The notes beneath the pieces are model-generated. The model was not told the DNA's origin and did not search any database. It was given only the letters and a program-made list of their open reading frames with translations. This document shows positions 35,995-49,382 of a stretch of DNA of 64,000 nucleotides, in pieces. The DNA is from Klebsormidium nitens. Lineage: Eukaryota; Streptophyta; Klebsormidiophyceae; Klebsormidiales; Klebsormidiaceae. Each line of letters begins with the position of its first letter. The stretch's first letter is position 1. The translations under genes were made by a program, and so were the position numbers. The stretch lies in the NCBI GenBank assembly GCA_000708835.1, contig DF237108.1, forward strand, positions 62,001-126,000. Reading direction: 5' to 3'.

Positions 35995-37759
35995 GGCAAG
36001 CGGAAGGACGGAAGAGGGCTTGCTTGGGCTTGCCTAATAACACAACTTTCGAACACTGCTCCCTCTGAACTGTAGGAAAAAACTCAAATGCCCTGAGCCT
36101 TCAGGCTCAGCAAATGACTGCAAGGGATATCTGTTTCTGTTTAAAAGTAAGAAGGAGGAGAATCTATGGAGAAAGAAGTCCGTGACTCGCCGTAGAAGTC
36201 TGGGTCACGATAGGTGCTGAGGAGCACATGATTTCCCGCATGATCATTCCTTTTTCCCTGCGCCGCAAGATGACTCAGCTTCGCTCCTGTTTGCCTCATC
36301 ATTCTCGCGAAATCTCTGAATCGAGCAGCAAAATCTATTCCCTTTCTCCTGCAGAAGGGCCTGAACATCTTCAAGGTAGACTGCAGGAAGACCTTTCATT
36401 CCTGCGTCAGTCCAAGTCAGCGCCCCCTTCAGTCCTCTGAACGCACTCGGAGACCCGACCAGACATCGGCCAAAAGTGAAGGGCTTTCTCGGTAAAGGTC
36501 AGTAGGGTCCTTCTTAGAACATGCTGCTTCTTTGCGGAAGACGGAGGGCTAATAGCAGGTGTTAGAACAAAATCGAGAGGCAATTGCTCGTTTGGCCCCC
36601 GCTTGGCGTTCCTCGAAAACATCGAAAATTGTCTCAGACACACTCCTAGCTATCGAGGCCAGAGCTAATTTGGTTTGGAAGCATGCGCTCTCCTCGCTTC
36701 ACCAGCGTCAATGAACTCGAATGTCATTTGATACGGTACGATAAGGTGAGCACACACGCAGAACTTAATGTTCTTGTTTACTTCAAGGCGAGCGTACTGT
36801 CAATCGTGAAACTCCGTATTTGACAGGCGCTAAGGGCAGCCGGAACTGATTGGATATACACGCACACCTGTGCCAGCGCACGTCCAAGCGAGAAGTAGAT
36901 TCAAATGAAGAAGCCGAAACGAGCGAGATGTGCGTCTCGGAAACATTCAAAGAGAAAGAGGTATCGATGGCGAAGCGCCGTTGCCGCGTGATTGGGGTCG
37001 GGCTACCGCATAGCTAACCGCACTATAATGGTGCTATTGAGCCAAGTAGGTTATCTGATAGCTCAGCTTTTGAGATCGGTGGTACCTGAAAAGTTTCAAT
37101 GACCGCCTTGCAACAGGTAGTCGAGCCCACTTCCATCCAAGTCATCATTTCAAGACCTCGGAAGTGTCATAGGGTCTCTTTTCTGTTTAGACCGTGTGGC
37201 TCGTGAAAGGTCCAGCCAGACCGTTACGAGATCAGGCGAGTCCCAAAAAGGCGTGATAATGCTGTTGTATGTTGCTCTAAAAACCAAAATCTATTCTGGT
37301 CTCGAGACCGCCCTAGGTCTGAAAGGTGGTCTTGAGGTGACGCTCACTAATACTCTGCAATCGACTAAATATGTTGCATGACTTTGGAGACTTCAGCTTG
37401 CGAATCAAACTCATGGACCTCGTCCAAATTTTTCTGGTTGCTTCGTAATGACTTTGGTACGTGCCCTTTCAGAGCTCATGTATGTCACGAAGATATGTCT
37501 TGTATCAAATTTGTGAGCAGCAATCATTGACATGCATTGTTCTTTGGCGCATAAATACTCAGGACACCTCTGTAAACGATGCCAAAAATTCGTAGGCAAG
37601 GAAAGAGGGACCAACACTGAGCCTAAACAGCCACAATGGTTTCAAACGGTCCACTAGATTATACTATCAACCATACTATCAACCAATTCGACCAGATAAG
37701 CAACAGTACATCCGTTGTAATAACACACACTGTCAACCTCTCAATATTTTCGCATACAT
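35995..37759. promoter_or_regulatory. Intergenic region upstream of the GT34 gene
   Basis: About 1.77 kb between the GT34 start and the stop of the next minus-strand gene (BELL). It must hold the GT34 promoter and the BELL 3' untranslated region. No further gene, strong repeat or clear TATA element was seen. Confidence 0.5.
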
Positions 37760-40700
37760 TTACGCAAATCTCCCTCTCTTTTCGCTAAGGCGGGGCAGCT
37801 CCGGCGCCTCCTTCTCCATGTCCAGATCTTGGCACGCAACGAACTCCGGTGAATGACCGTGACGTCCGAACGTCCCCCGTTGTTCAGCGGGCGACCCTGA
37901 GCCCTCTATTTCCATATGTCTTTCTCCGCGTTCCTCATCCCAGACACCTACAAAGCCCCTCCGGTCGCCACCTTCACTCAAAGTATTCACGCCGCTATCG
38001 CCAGGTGCGTATTCACATTCCTCAACGGAGCCGACCATCTGGCGACCACTTCCCTTCTTTCCAGCTCCTTGGTCGCCCTCCTTCCCGCGCCCCCTTCTAG
38101 GCGCTTCACCCGGGAGCTTCTCTCGCGCACTGTCGTGCTGCCCTCCTTCCAGGAGATGTTCCGTTTCCGCACCTCCGGGATATGCTGGCGCGTCTTCCGC
38201 TTCCGCTGGAACCTGCTCCAGGATGTCCCCCAGGAGTTCGTCGCCTCCGTACTCCCCAAGGAAGCCGTGCCCGGCATTCTCCTGTGCCGGTTCCGCTGCC
38301 TCCTGACCGGATTCCGCGAACTCCGACTCTCCTCCCCGTCCTTCGACCGGCCAGGCCTGCTTTGCTGCTAACCCCGAGGGCGCGTTGGTACTCGGAATCT
38401 CATTACCGGGCCCTTCAAGCTCAGAGATCCCAGGGAAGGGACCTCCCGGAAACTCGCTTGGGTCGCTTGGGCGGCGGTCCTTCCGCCTGGCCGCTCGGGT
38501 AATTGGTCGCCCAGCAGATACGTCGGGGGAATTTGTCCTACGGCGGGGGTGCGCGAGCTCGTCCGGTGACCCGAAAGAATCTGGAAGCCGCAAATAGGAT
38601 TCTGGGGTGACCAGCCAGAAGTGACGAGGATCTGGGAAGCAGGATGAGCCGACCTCCATTGCAAGCAAGGCTGAAAAACAGATTGGAAGATCCCAGCTTC
38701 GAAACTATGCCTCAGAAAGTAGGGTTAAGGTGGTCTTTAAGAACTTGGGGAAGTACAAGTCATCGCTTCAATGTAAGATTCTAGAAGGGTAATCTTAACG
38801 AACAAAGAGCGGTTTTATGCTGCTCAAAAGGCAATTCGCTTTTCTCCGTCCTTCTTCACCCTGATCCTGGCAACTACAGGGCCAAAGAGGGTCGCGATTT
38901 GCAGCAGTTTCACTGACCTTCTTCCTCTCCGCTCTCCTGAAAGTCCTCGTCCTCGCTCCGCATCCTTTGCCCCACGTCCAACAGCCTCAGCTGTTCTTCA
39001 GAATCAGGACCTTGGTCGGGGCCTGCGCCAGTCTGTTCGGCGGCCTCTTTCTCTTTCTGCTCCTTGTACATCTGCTCGATCATCGGCTTCCACACGCGCA
39101 CGCGCGCGTTGATGAACCAGTTGGCGATCTGGGCGCGCACAAGAAGCGCGTGATCAGAGGCAACAACATTCCGAGCAGAGATTCGCACTTAGACGCATGA
39201 GTGCCGGAGTCTTGGACCTTCAGGATCTCCATACGCGCTAATAGTCCACTTGCAGGAGAGTTGATTGAGCTTTACACGTACTTTTCAAAGAATTTCACGC
39301 AAATTGCATCAGCGAATCCCTTCGTTACTGCAAATAACGTCTCGGTAGAGAGAGCGGCAAACGACCGAGCCACCGATTTATCTCTTTCGTAGAGTGGGTG
39401 ACTCACAAGCGCATCTCTTGTCAAAGTGCTGAAGATAAACAGGACCGATACAGGCGGAGAGTGCCGCTAGAGCGTCTGACCTGTCCCCTCTGAAGATTCG
39501 TCGCTTCCGCGAGCGCCTCTTTTTCCTGGTCGCTGGGGTAGGGGTGCAAAAAGTGGTCGAACAGCCAGCCTCTCAAAATGGAGACGGCAGTGCGCGACAG
39601 GCCGCGCGCTCCGCTGCCCACGCGCGCGCCACCGCGCTCGAAGGCGCGTGCGCGCTCCTTGAGCTCGCGCACCGACATGTGGCGCGCCGGGCCGGCGAGG
39701 GCCATCTGAGAAAACACGTGAGGTCGACGGTTAGAGCCAATGTTTGAAGGCTAAGATCTGGAAGAAGAAACACCACTTCCGAATCCTCGATAAGTCTCTC
39801 GTTCTTGGCGCGAGCAGAATCGAGATTTTCGGCAACAGCATCCGTGCATTTTGAGGTTTCAAGGTTGAGAAGAGGGATTTAGAGGGAGCTTTGAATAGTC
39901 GTGGTCTAACTTCTGAACTGGCGAGAAAGGGATAAAAACTTGGATTAAGCGCGCGGAAAAGAATCAATCAACCAGCAGATGCCACAATATCCCACTATCG
40001 GTGAAACTCTGCTTGCTTACCAAGCACAGTATTTGGGGCTCCATAGATTGCTGAACAGTCCATTTACAAACCTTTTGCACCGAATAGGGAATCTTTCAAA
40101 ATAGACGCGAATGCTGTTCCTAAAAGACTCAACCTGTCCATGTATGACTTACAAACTTTGGAAACATCGGAGAGACAAAGAGCTTCCAAACGCTTCCTCT
40201 CACCTCTCTCCCTCCTTTTGCCGGTCCAGATGCGCCGATCGCGAGGGGTGGTCTCAGATCAAGCTTGTTCGGCCCGTTGCGCTCCGGTCTACGGCTCCTC
40301 GCCATGACGCCAAGCTGACGTCTGGCGCGCTCCAGGTCGGCACTGCAAATGATTACCTTCGGCCGTCACTCTACTACGTCAGCATCCGGGTCGACGAAAC
40401 ATAATATTTTCATCTTGTGCTGGAAGAGATTTTGGCAGACGGAAAATGGTGTTCACGACAGCGACAGTGGACCGGAAGATGTCTTCGTATGCGCCTAAAA
40501 GCTGACGCCCAAAGGTAGTCAAAGCTCATGCCCAAAATCTCCAAAAACGTGCCGTCGAAAGCAAAGAGGGAGATTAAAATAGCTATGTCGAACGTAAGAG
40601 GGGTTGCAAAATGAAGCTAAGGGATTAACACACATTTACAACCTTAGCAAGGGGGCTTTAATACTTTGAGGTACGTAGTATAAAACCACATGATGTCCTG

Positions 40701-43700
40701 TACGTGTCGAGCCTCCGGCAGAAGCGAGAAGCGCCCCCTTCAGTGGAGAGATCAACTCAGAGCGAAGTAACACACGTAACAAATCGAATAGTAGTCCGCT
40801 TTTGCACGATCCAAACCGCCGAAAATCTGGGGCACATTTGCTTACCTGAGTGACCTCTCGACCTCCTCAAAGCGCCCGGCGACTATCTCCCGGGGGCCTT
40901 TCATATAGGACTCGGCCACATGGGGCGCGACACCGAGCGACGCGGAGAACTGGGCACCCAGGACATCGTTCTCATGCAGGTACTCCATCTTCTTTGTCTG
41001 GACCTGCGGCATTCGCAGGAGTGTGTTAAGTCGAATGTTTTACCACTGGTGCGCTGCAAAAGGTGCGGGCTCGCAAGCGGCCTTGAATAGTCGGTCAGGC
41101 CATCAAGAATTCTGTGGATAAATTGACGAAAGATGAGATTCCCGTCTCTAACCTCCTTTTCTCTGACAGAAAAGACTGCTTCGGATTGAAGCGCAGCTAG
41201 GGTTTCATCAGGAGCGGAGCCCCAAGGCTCTGAAGTGCGTCAAACACACTCGACGAATACCACTGCTGGGTCAATTCAAGAACAACGAACGCGGGCTCTC
41301 ATGGGTAAGCGGGGGAGGGTTTCCCAGTATGCGCAAGAAGCATAAGTCCAAGTTTCACATTAAGAAGCAGAGAATCTGAAAGATGTTTGCCCTTTTATCC
41401 TCGGCCTGTGGCGTCGACCTTCTTTGTGCCCGCCAATCAAACGAGCTGACACAAACACCAGCCAAATCAATCTGACTCTCTGCACCCCTTTCATCCCCTT
41501 GAAGAAATGTACCGCAGAAGCCAGAATGAAATTACTCTTGGAACTGAGCAAAGAAACCTGCCGTGCAGACACATTACAGATCCGGTGCGCAATTTTACCT
41601 CTACCAGAAGAGCCTCCAGATCTTCCGCCTCTGATGCCAGCGTCTGGCGATCAGCCCCGCTCACTTCAAGCTCACTCTCAAGTTCGTTCCGCCTGATTAC
41701 TAGTTCCCTGTTCAAACCTGTCAATGACGAGAGTGGGGAACTTCAATGTGTGCAGCTTACATACTGAGAGGTCTTTTGTTAAGACTTGACAAGAACGAGA
41801 GCCCTTTCTTGAAGCTTGAGAACACAAGATCAAAGAGCTTCAATCTGCGCAACTTTTCAGAAGAACCCTCCCCCCATCAGCAAGCTACATAGAAATCGAC
41901 GCTCTGACTGCTTTTCGACCAGCTTAAGGACGATTGAAATTGATTGGATCTTGATGCGCCAAACAACGAACCACCATTGGGTAAAACAGAATGAGTGCTG
42001 CCAGACAATTCTCCTTGTTCTGAGCCTCCTCATCCATGGGCTGAACCTGCCGTTTCTTCTCCTCTCACCCGCCCGTTCCGCTTCCGCTCTCTCCGGACTG
42101 ACGAGAGCCAGCTGATTGATCTCCTCCAGGATGTGCAGAAGCGCAGGCATGTACTTGCTTTTGCCCGCGACCCACTCAGTCCCAGCAGGCGCGTCAAAAG
42201 CTGGGAGCGGAGCGGGGACCGGAAGCCGGTCCGGGCCAGCGGAACGGGAGCGGGAGGGCAAGCCCAGCTGCTGAAGGAGTGGCGAGGGTTGCTTTTAGAG
42301 TACTCAGAAACGTTTTTGATATTTTTTGATCCGCTGAAAGATGCCATGAACAGATAAAGATACCCGTCTAACAGCAGTATATAATCATTGACTGTGGTCC
42401 AGATTTTACGATTATAGTAAGCCTGTAACATGTCATTTGCATCGCTATGCGACCAGATTCGTAGAGTCTCATCAAACAAGGGGAATCTGAGGAAGAAGAT
42501 GCAATTAGACGCTGATTCACAATCTCCGAGCACCTTGAAACCTTCTACGATGGTTGACAAGGCTTCCTTTTGACTTCCTCATCAGCCGCTCGGCGAAATC
42601 GGCCATGTTGTGCAAGCAGATCAGACTGATCGACGCAGCGCAGCACCGCTCTCACCAAAAACAATGAGTCTCTTGAGCACCCAAAACGTTATCTTACCTC
42701 TTCAACGTCAGTTCTGCTCTTAGAGAGTCGTGCGGACTTCCTCCTTGGCCTTTCCCTCTGAGGTACCCCAGTCTGTTCCGCTTCCTCTTCCGCTTCCGTG
42801 TGGCCCCTCTTCGACTTCCGTCGCCCGCCCAGGTCAATCACGGCGGACGCCTTTGGGCCCTCCCTTCCGCCACGTGTCGGCCTCTCGACCGCCTCTTCCT
42901 CCAACCAACGGCCCGGATCGGCTAACGCGTATCGCAAGTGCTCGGCATCCCGACCGACGGGGCTCGCGTACTCGGCGGCGCGCGCGACGCCCGTTAGGCC
43001 CAGGGGCGAGTGGGGCGGTGACGTCAGCAGGTTATGGAGGAATGCGTCACCGGTTGGTGAGGAGGCGCTCAAAGGCGACGGTTGACCTGGACTCCTCTGC
43101 TGGGGGCCCGCTCTTTCGGCGTCGGTGTCAGTGCGCCGCGGCGAAAACGAGGCCTTTCGTGGGGCCAGCTTGTTGGCTTTCCGCCCGGCGAAGCTCTCCG
43201 ATTCGGGCGCGAGTCCCGCTCGACGGTCGGTAAAGAACGCGCGTTCGGTGGACGGAGCGAGATCACCGGGGCCTATTCCGGCGTATGGAGAGCTGGGCGG
43301 GATGTAGAACTCCGCCAACCTGGTAAAGGCGCACCTTCGATAGTGGTTCCTTCATCAAACCTTTTGAAAGGTCCACTTCAGCAAGTCTAGTCAAGACATT
43401 CCCAGATTATTTCCTCGTGTATATCTGGTGAAATGAAAACAGCGAGAGCGAATGAAAGTAGCAGCGACGTGATACAGCTTTTCAAATGTTGTAATACGAA
43501 CCACACCCCGAGGGCAAGCCCAAACAAATCGGTAAAGGCATTTCGAGTGCACCGAGTTCTCGCACATTCTAGTTCGCTATCAAATGAGGCTCGAAGCGAA
43601 GAGAAAGTTAATCGATGGTAAACCGAAAACAGATTGTGCTTTGCTGCTCATCGGGATTCTTAATTTTCTGTCCGGCCCCCTCACCTTCTCTCTTGGTTCT

Positions 43701-45412
43701 GCAGCTCGAAGGCTCTCAGATCCAAACGGTGCCGCTCCAGGGCTTCCTGGTGCGCGAGCTGCTGACGCAACGCCGCTTTGTCGTGTGCCACGTGTCCATA
43801 CGCCGGCGGGCCGTACGGAAAGTTGAGGAGGCTCCTCAGCGCGAGCAGCGACGGCTCCGAGAACTGCGAGCTCGCCACCGCGCTGAGCGGATCGTGCGCC
43901 TGCAGCGCGCGCACCGCGGCGAGCTGCGCCCAGAAGTCGCTCGCGAAGTGCAGGGTTTGAGGGTTTAGCTCCTGGAGCTCCGCCGCGAGCCGCGCGGGCG
44001 CGTCGCTCGGCAGCCGCATCGCGAGGAGTCGGTAGTAGTCGAGGAGACTCGGGCTCTGCGCGCTCGGTGGATCAATATGCTGAAGCGGATTTGGGGGAGC
44101 GCGGTCGGTTGGAGAGTCTCGGGGCGTGTTTTCACCTCCAGGGGGCGTAACTGGGTATAGGGACGTAAGGCTGGAGACTCGAGGCGACTCTGTCGCCGGA
44201 AGGGGCTTTGCTTTCGCCGTCTTTCCGTCTCCGCCGCGCGCCGTGGTTTGCTTTCCTGGGAAGTCGGTTGAAGGGAACGGCGATAAGAGCGAGAGCCCGG
44301 TGCCTGGTCCAGGGTCGGTATGAACCGCACTCTCGTCCCTCTCTGCCCGGTCCTCTCTTAGATACTCGGCTGCGGCTTCAATCAGGAAGTCGGGGCCCAC
44401 ACGGGGTGACCGGGGGGAATGCCCCGGGGAGACTCGCAGCTGGTCCGTACCGGGTACTGGTTCCCAGGAACCGGTGTTTCCGGGGAAAGTTGGCGCAGAA
44501 ACGATGGAATGGTTGGCAGCTTCTTGACCGTTGGCGAGGCTCTGCAAGTCTCGAAGCGCTCCCACGAAGGGGTGTGCCATTGCGGCGGAGAGCGATGCCC
44601 CGGACGTGTTTGAATTGCGGTGCCACGAGAAGCCGTCGAAGTCGAGCAGTGGCGGCGTTCTGGTGCCGACAGGACGGCTGATTGGCGACGGTGGAAGGCC
44701 TGACAAATAGCAGGTAAATCTCTCAAAATTACAGGGTGGTCGCAGACCGGTAACATAAGGGCTGAAGTATGAGAAAACTTAGCTATTTTGAGTATTTTGT
44801 GTCTGTTCTGTTTCGGAATCTGTTTCGCGTCTCAAGGGCCTACTCCAGAGCTCTGATCAAATTGAAACTTTCCAAAGCTTAAAGCTTCGTCCGTCAGAAA
44901 CTGCTGCCAAAGGTGTAGAAAATCTCGAAAACAGGATCCGAATTGGATATTTGATTACTAGAACGAAAATAAACATCGGCAAAAAAAGGCATAAAAATGG
45001 GCATAAGAGTGAATTGAATCTGCAAACTAGAGTACGTAGCCTCTCGACGTCAAAATTCTCCCTCATGTTTTTCAGAAGGAACGCTACGAATCTGAGAAAA
45101 AGAAGAATCAAAGAGATGTCAAAGGGACCTAGGTGTATGAATCATCTTGTCTTAACCCCAGTTTCCAATCGTACCTTGCATACGTACGTCGCCGGCTTGA
45201 ACGAGAGGAGAAGGTTGAGCATCCGCCCTTCTATCCATCGCGTTGGCCGCAATACTCTGGACCACCGTGTTTCTGCGGAGTACGGATGGAGTGAGATCTG
45301 CTGGCGGGTCCGCAAGGCGTCTACTGCGGAGGAACTCGTCCAGTCTGGCGTTCCAAACGGCGTTGTCTGGCACAGCTTCCAGATCCAAACCCTGAAATCC
45401 CCCAGGCTGCAT
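37760..45412 (-). CDS. BELL: BELL-class TALE homeodomain transcription factor, 10 exons, 1278 aa
   Basis: Exons: 45412-45175, 44699-43685, 43319-42698, 42267-42069, 41717-41599, 41003-40846, 40342-40204, 39705-39481, 39128-38918, 38670-37760. All nine junctions are GT-AG and keep frame. Residues 1-625 are Pro/Ser-rich and poorly conserved. A SKY-type helix ([17 protein letters not shown]) begins at about 662, followed by helical BEL-domain-like sequence over exons 5-7. The homeodomain spans about 863-926: [20 protein letters not shown], the TALE insertion PYP, and [20 protein letters not shown] across an exon junction. A Gly/Glu/Pro-rich tail of about 300 residues follows. BELL proteins pair with KNOX proteins through the SKY/BEL region and act in the nucleus; in green plants the pair controls diploid development. 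At 1278 aa it is about twice the usual land-plant length. A further 5' exon near 45.6-45.8 kb cannot be excluded. Confidence 0.93.
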
Positions 45413-48400
45413 TGCTCGCCTCTCTGCCTGTGGACTTTTCTCTGAAGGTGACGGCTGGGCCGGACGCGGTATCTTATAATGCGAATGCAGCGGGCTCGCC
45501 AGACCTTAAGCTCCGAGAAGGGAGCCCTGCGGAGCCCCACCCCCTGATATGTTTATTGCCAACGTCGAAACTTGAGGAGTCACCCCAGAATACGCGGTGG
45601 AATGCGGACTTGGTCAGTAGCCTCAGCCCGGCGGAATCCTGAGCTTGGCTGAGGATTCGCTCGATCTCCGTTTTGAGCGCTTGTAGGAAGCGCCTCGTGA
45701 GGGCTGCCGTTTCCTCCCGCAGGAATCGTCATATTCCGCAGGCGTCCCCACGAAAGACTCAGAACCTTTCTCAAATTCGCAGGGTCTGGGGCCTGTAAAA
45801 AACGCATCCTTGACATATTCGAAGCACTTTCAATTGATCAGCCTTCTTTCTCTTTCCGATTCGCCTCATGATTAGAGCGGGCGTCAATCAAACGTTTGCT
45901 TTGACCTCACAATTGGTTAGTGCAGATTTCCGGGTTGATCAGTGCCTCATAGCTCTAAAAATGGATCCACAAGATCCTCTTATGACTGTTTCCACAAGAG
46001 GTTTGAGTCTTATGACTGACGTTCTGCGCTAAAAAGGAATGATTTATCGTACACCCTTCATACCCTTCGACACGTGGAGACTACAAAGCTCGGTCTTATT
46101 ACCCCAATCTTATGGAGTGCCTAAGAACAGAATGCGTGAGCATGTGCACGATTGAGCAATTCCAGGAAACCACTGATCTGCGATGAAGAGACCCATCCTG
46201 ATCTCTGCATCAAGCACTCGAGGCAATGATGGAAGCTAGATTCAGCCTGGTGACCACGCTAACATTCCGACCAGCAAATTGAACTTGTCAAGATGCTGTC
46301 TAAACACGCAACTGTGATTCTGACGTGGAACGCGACAGGATTGGTCAGTCCAACCCTTGCTCTATGTGATTAGATGACCTGCCAATACAGCCAAAGTGCC
46401 CTTTTCTCCGGTTTTCAAGTGCTCCACTGCCTTCTGAAGCTATCAATTTGCGATTATCTAGATCCCACTTCAAAGAATTATTGAGAGTTCCAAAGCGAAG
46501 GGCCCAATGTTGAAAAAGGATCTCCATGCCATAAACATACAGCTCATGCTTGCCCGCCTCAAAAAGTAAGGCCACGAATCTCTTTGATTGATCACAGGAG
46601 TGCTGGACGTTTGATTCATGCATAAGAAGAACCAAAGTGAAGCTGTGATCTTTGAGGTGAGAACCAATCACCAGGCAAAACTCACCTGACAGGTCCAGAA
46701 CGATCTTGCAAAGGTCGATGCAGATGGGACACGTGTTACTTTCTCTTTGTTTTCTGATTGAAAGACGCGAGTTCTCTTTTCTTTGTTTGAGCGGCGTGAC
46801 AAGCTAAGTTGATTGGTTATCTGGCCAAACCAAAGCAGAAGGATTCTGCAGGACAACAGATATCCCTAATATTAGGCAAGATCTCTTCATGAGCTCAGCG
46901 TTCTCTATCAAAGAGAACCCTCTCAATCGCAACTCTGACGTGACACCCGCCTTTCGCTAGTTGGAAGCTAGCAAGGATTCTGGATTCCCTTGCCATCGTT
47001 CAGGTTTTGTAAGATGTGACGAGAGAGCATGTCCCCATCTCTCATCGCTCTGCCTCCAGATCTCTGCTCAATCGCCAGGAAAGGATGCAGGGAGCCCTGG
47101 TCTCCTTCTTTCACGAACTGTGGCTGCGCTGAAAGGCTCTCCTGTTGCGTCAACAAGTAGCATGCTTGTCAACACTCAAGATATATAGAAGACCTTTTCC
47201 TGAAGGCCATGAATCAAGAGAAAGCTGTCACGTCAAGAAGGAAACTTCCTGACATCCTGTCCTGTCATTGATTGCTCCTGTCACCTCCCTGATTCACGGA
47301 TTCCTCTCGCATCGATCCTCCTTGTGTTGCATCAATGCTTAACCTAAGGAACACAGCGGTTAGAAGACGTCAGCGTAAATCTTTCCAAGCTGATCACAGC
47401 CTGGATGCGCGGTGACCGTCGTCGCATAAGGTTAAGCGTCTTCAACGGCATGCCAGCATGGAGAAAAATACGTTTCATGCTGTGACTAGTTTTGTCATGC
47501 TGTGACTAGTTTTGCCATGCTGTGACAAGTGTGGTGATTGTGCGGACGTGTCCACACGTCAGATGACGTGACAAGGTCTGGTCATGGAAGGAGCTAAAAA
47601 GAGGTTGTTTTGACGGTTTGGCTCGCTTAAAAGGTGCGCTCCTAGTTGTGATATCTACACGATTCCTTTTCAGACGATTGGTTCTGTCTTTCTGTGAACA
47701 ACTGGCAGAAGCGCGCGATCAACTGAAAGGTCTTAAGATCCGAAAAGCTAGAGTAGACACGGGAGCTAGGAGTCTCAGAGTGATTGACTAGCCTTCATGC
47801 TCCTGTGAATCTTTGGCTTCAGTTTGCGAAGTACTCTATCCTCTTCCAACTGTCAGCGGAACAACCTTTGATTGATGTGACCAGACTTGCTAATTTCACC
47901 TCACGGACATCAGAACGTTTATCTAATTAGGCGTGCTTTATATTGAATCCTAAGTAGTAAGATCTTTATGGCACTGGCAGACTTCAGATTACGTACGCTT
48001 GATCTGTCATAAAAACTCTCTACCCGCCTCATCTACTGCGCCGTGTCTTTCAAGATCAGAGTTCGAATGGCCGTTTCAGAGCGAACTGAAACTTCCTATG
48101 ACAAAATGATTATTTTCACAGCGGTGAAACAGAGACTGGCCCCTTGCCCGAATGTCCAGGTTGAGATTAGAATCTACAAATGAAGTCAAAAGCCGCACGT
48201 GCTTTGACCGTGCCATGCGACTGTCCCAGTTCGTAGATAGCCACTGCGGCATCCGCTTGTCCATCCAATCTATAGTCTCATCGTAGCAAGCCAAGAGTCG
48301 CATGCCTCCTGTGAGTACCAGTGCAGATCGCTACGTCCATTAAGATGTGTGCGAAGGCCATCCGTTGATGATTGAACGGTGGACCCCGTCACCTCTGTAT

Positions 48401-49382
48401 GAACGGGGCAGTTCTCTCTGTGGCTGTTCAAGTTTATTGCTGAGGACGGATCTTGGATTGCTTCATTGTCCCGTCGACATAATTCAGCGACTCGCTCTGT
48501 TACAGATATGCTCTTCGTGTGTGAAGGCGCCGTGTGCTCCTAGCTGCCAGGCTAGCAATCAGAGACGCTCGAGGGCACCCGTCATGCAGTGCAGATGCGA
48601 GGTCCATGCTCGTTGCCGTACGAATAGCCATGCAGTATTATAAAGTAATGCGCGTTGGGTGCGATGATTATGGAAAGCTGAGGGCAGAAGAATTGCACTC
48701 AGGGCCTGGCAAGCGGTTGGTTGGACTTTCATTGCGAGTATATACAGTCTGACTCCGCGAATCCAGATCGTCCTATGATCCATCCAAGCATGTACTTGAC
48801 CGTATAGGTACCGCTGGAACGGCGCCACGCTGCGACGGCCCGCAGGCTGCCACATCATGCTGGCACGTCTGGTCAGGATCTTTCAATCAAGCATGATCAC
48901 CATAGCACCGCATCCATGACGATTGAGTTGGCCACATGCAGGCGGCCAAAGTCCATGCGACGTTCCCACGTCAAGCACATGTTAATTAAGCTAGCAGTAT
49001 CCCATGCACGATATCGAATGAATCGAAGTTGTCAAAGTAAGCACCAGCACTTCGGATTCACTTAGTTGCAATCAGGTCAATCGTGGACTCTGGCAACACG
49101 TCCAGGTCTAAGCGACTTGGGCCCGGAAGGACCTTCTGCTAGAGCAATTTTCGCGTCTGCCGTGTTGAAACACATATAAGATCAAGCCCCGCCCTATTTA
49201 CCTACGTACACGTTATGCTCGATCCGCAGAATCAGCAACTTGCTCACTTTGTCGGATAGCACTCGCTCTCGTCAATGGAAAAACTTGTTTGTAAATCATG
49301 GCGGCCGTTTGCTTATATCGTCCCCCTTTTCCTTGATTCATCTATGTACAAAATGGTTCAGGACATGCCTTCCTGCAAAAGC
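45413..49382. promoter_or_regulatory. Large intergenic region upstream of BELL
   Basis: Nearly 4 kb, the longest gene-free stretch in the window, between the BELL start and the VAMP72 stop (both minus strand). It should contain the BELL promoter and VAMP72 3' untranslated region. A minus-strand open frame at 45580-45816, with an acceptor-like and a donor-like end, could be an upstream BELL exon, but its phase does not fit the simplest join. No RNA gene or mobile element was recognised. Confidence 0.5.
47476..47535. repeat. Three 20-bp tandem units upstream of BELL
   Basis: CATGCTGTGACTAGTTTTGT is repeated with few changes at 47476, 47496 and 47516. TGTGAC-type cores can bind TALE factors (TGAC core), so this is a possible regulatory cluster, about 2 kb upstream of BELL. 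That role is inference only. Confidence 0.85.
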
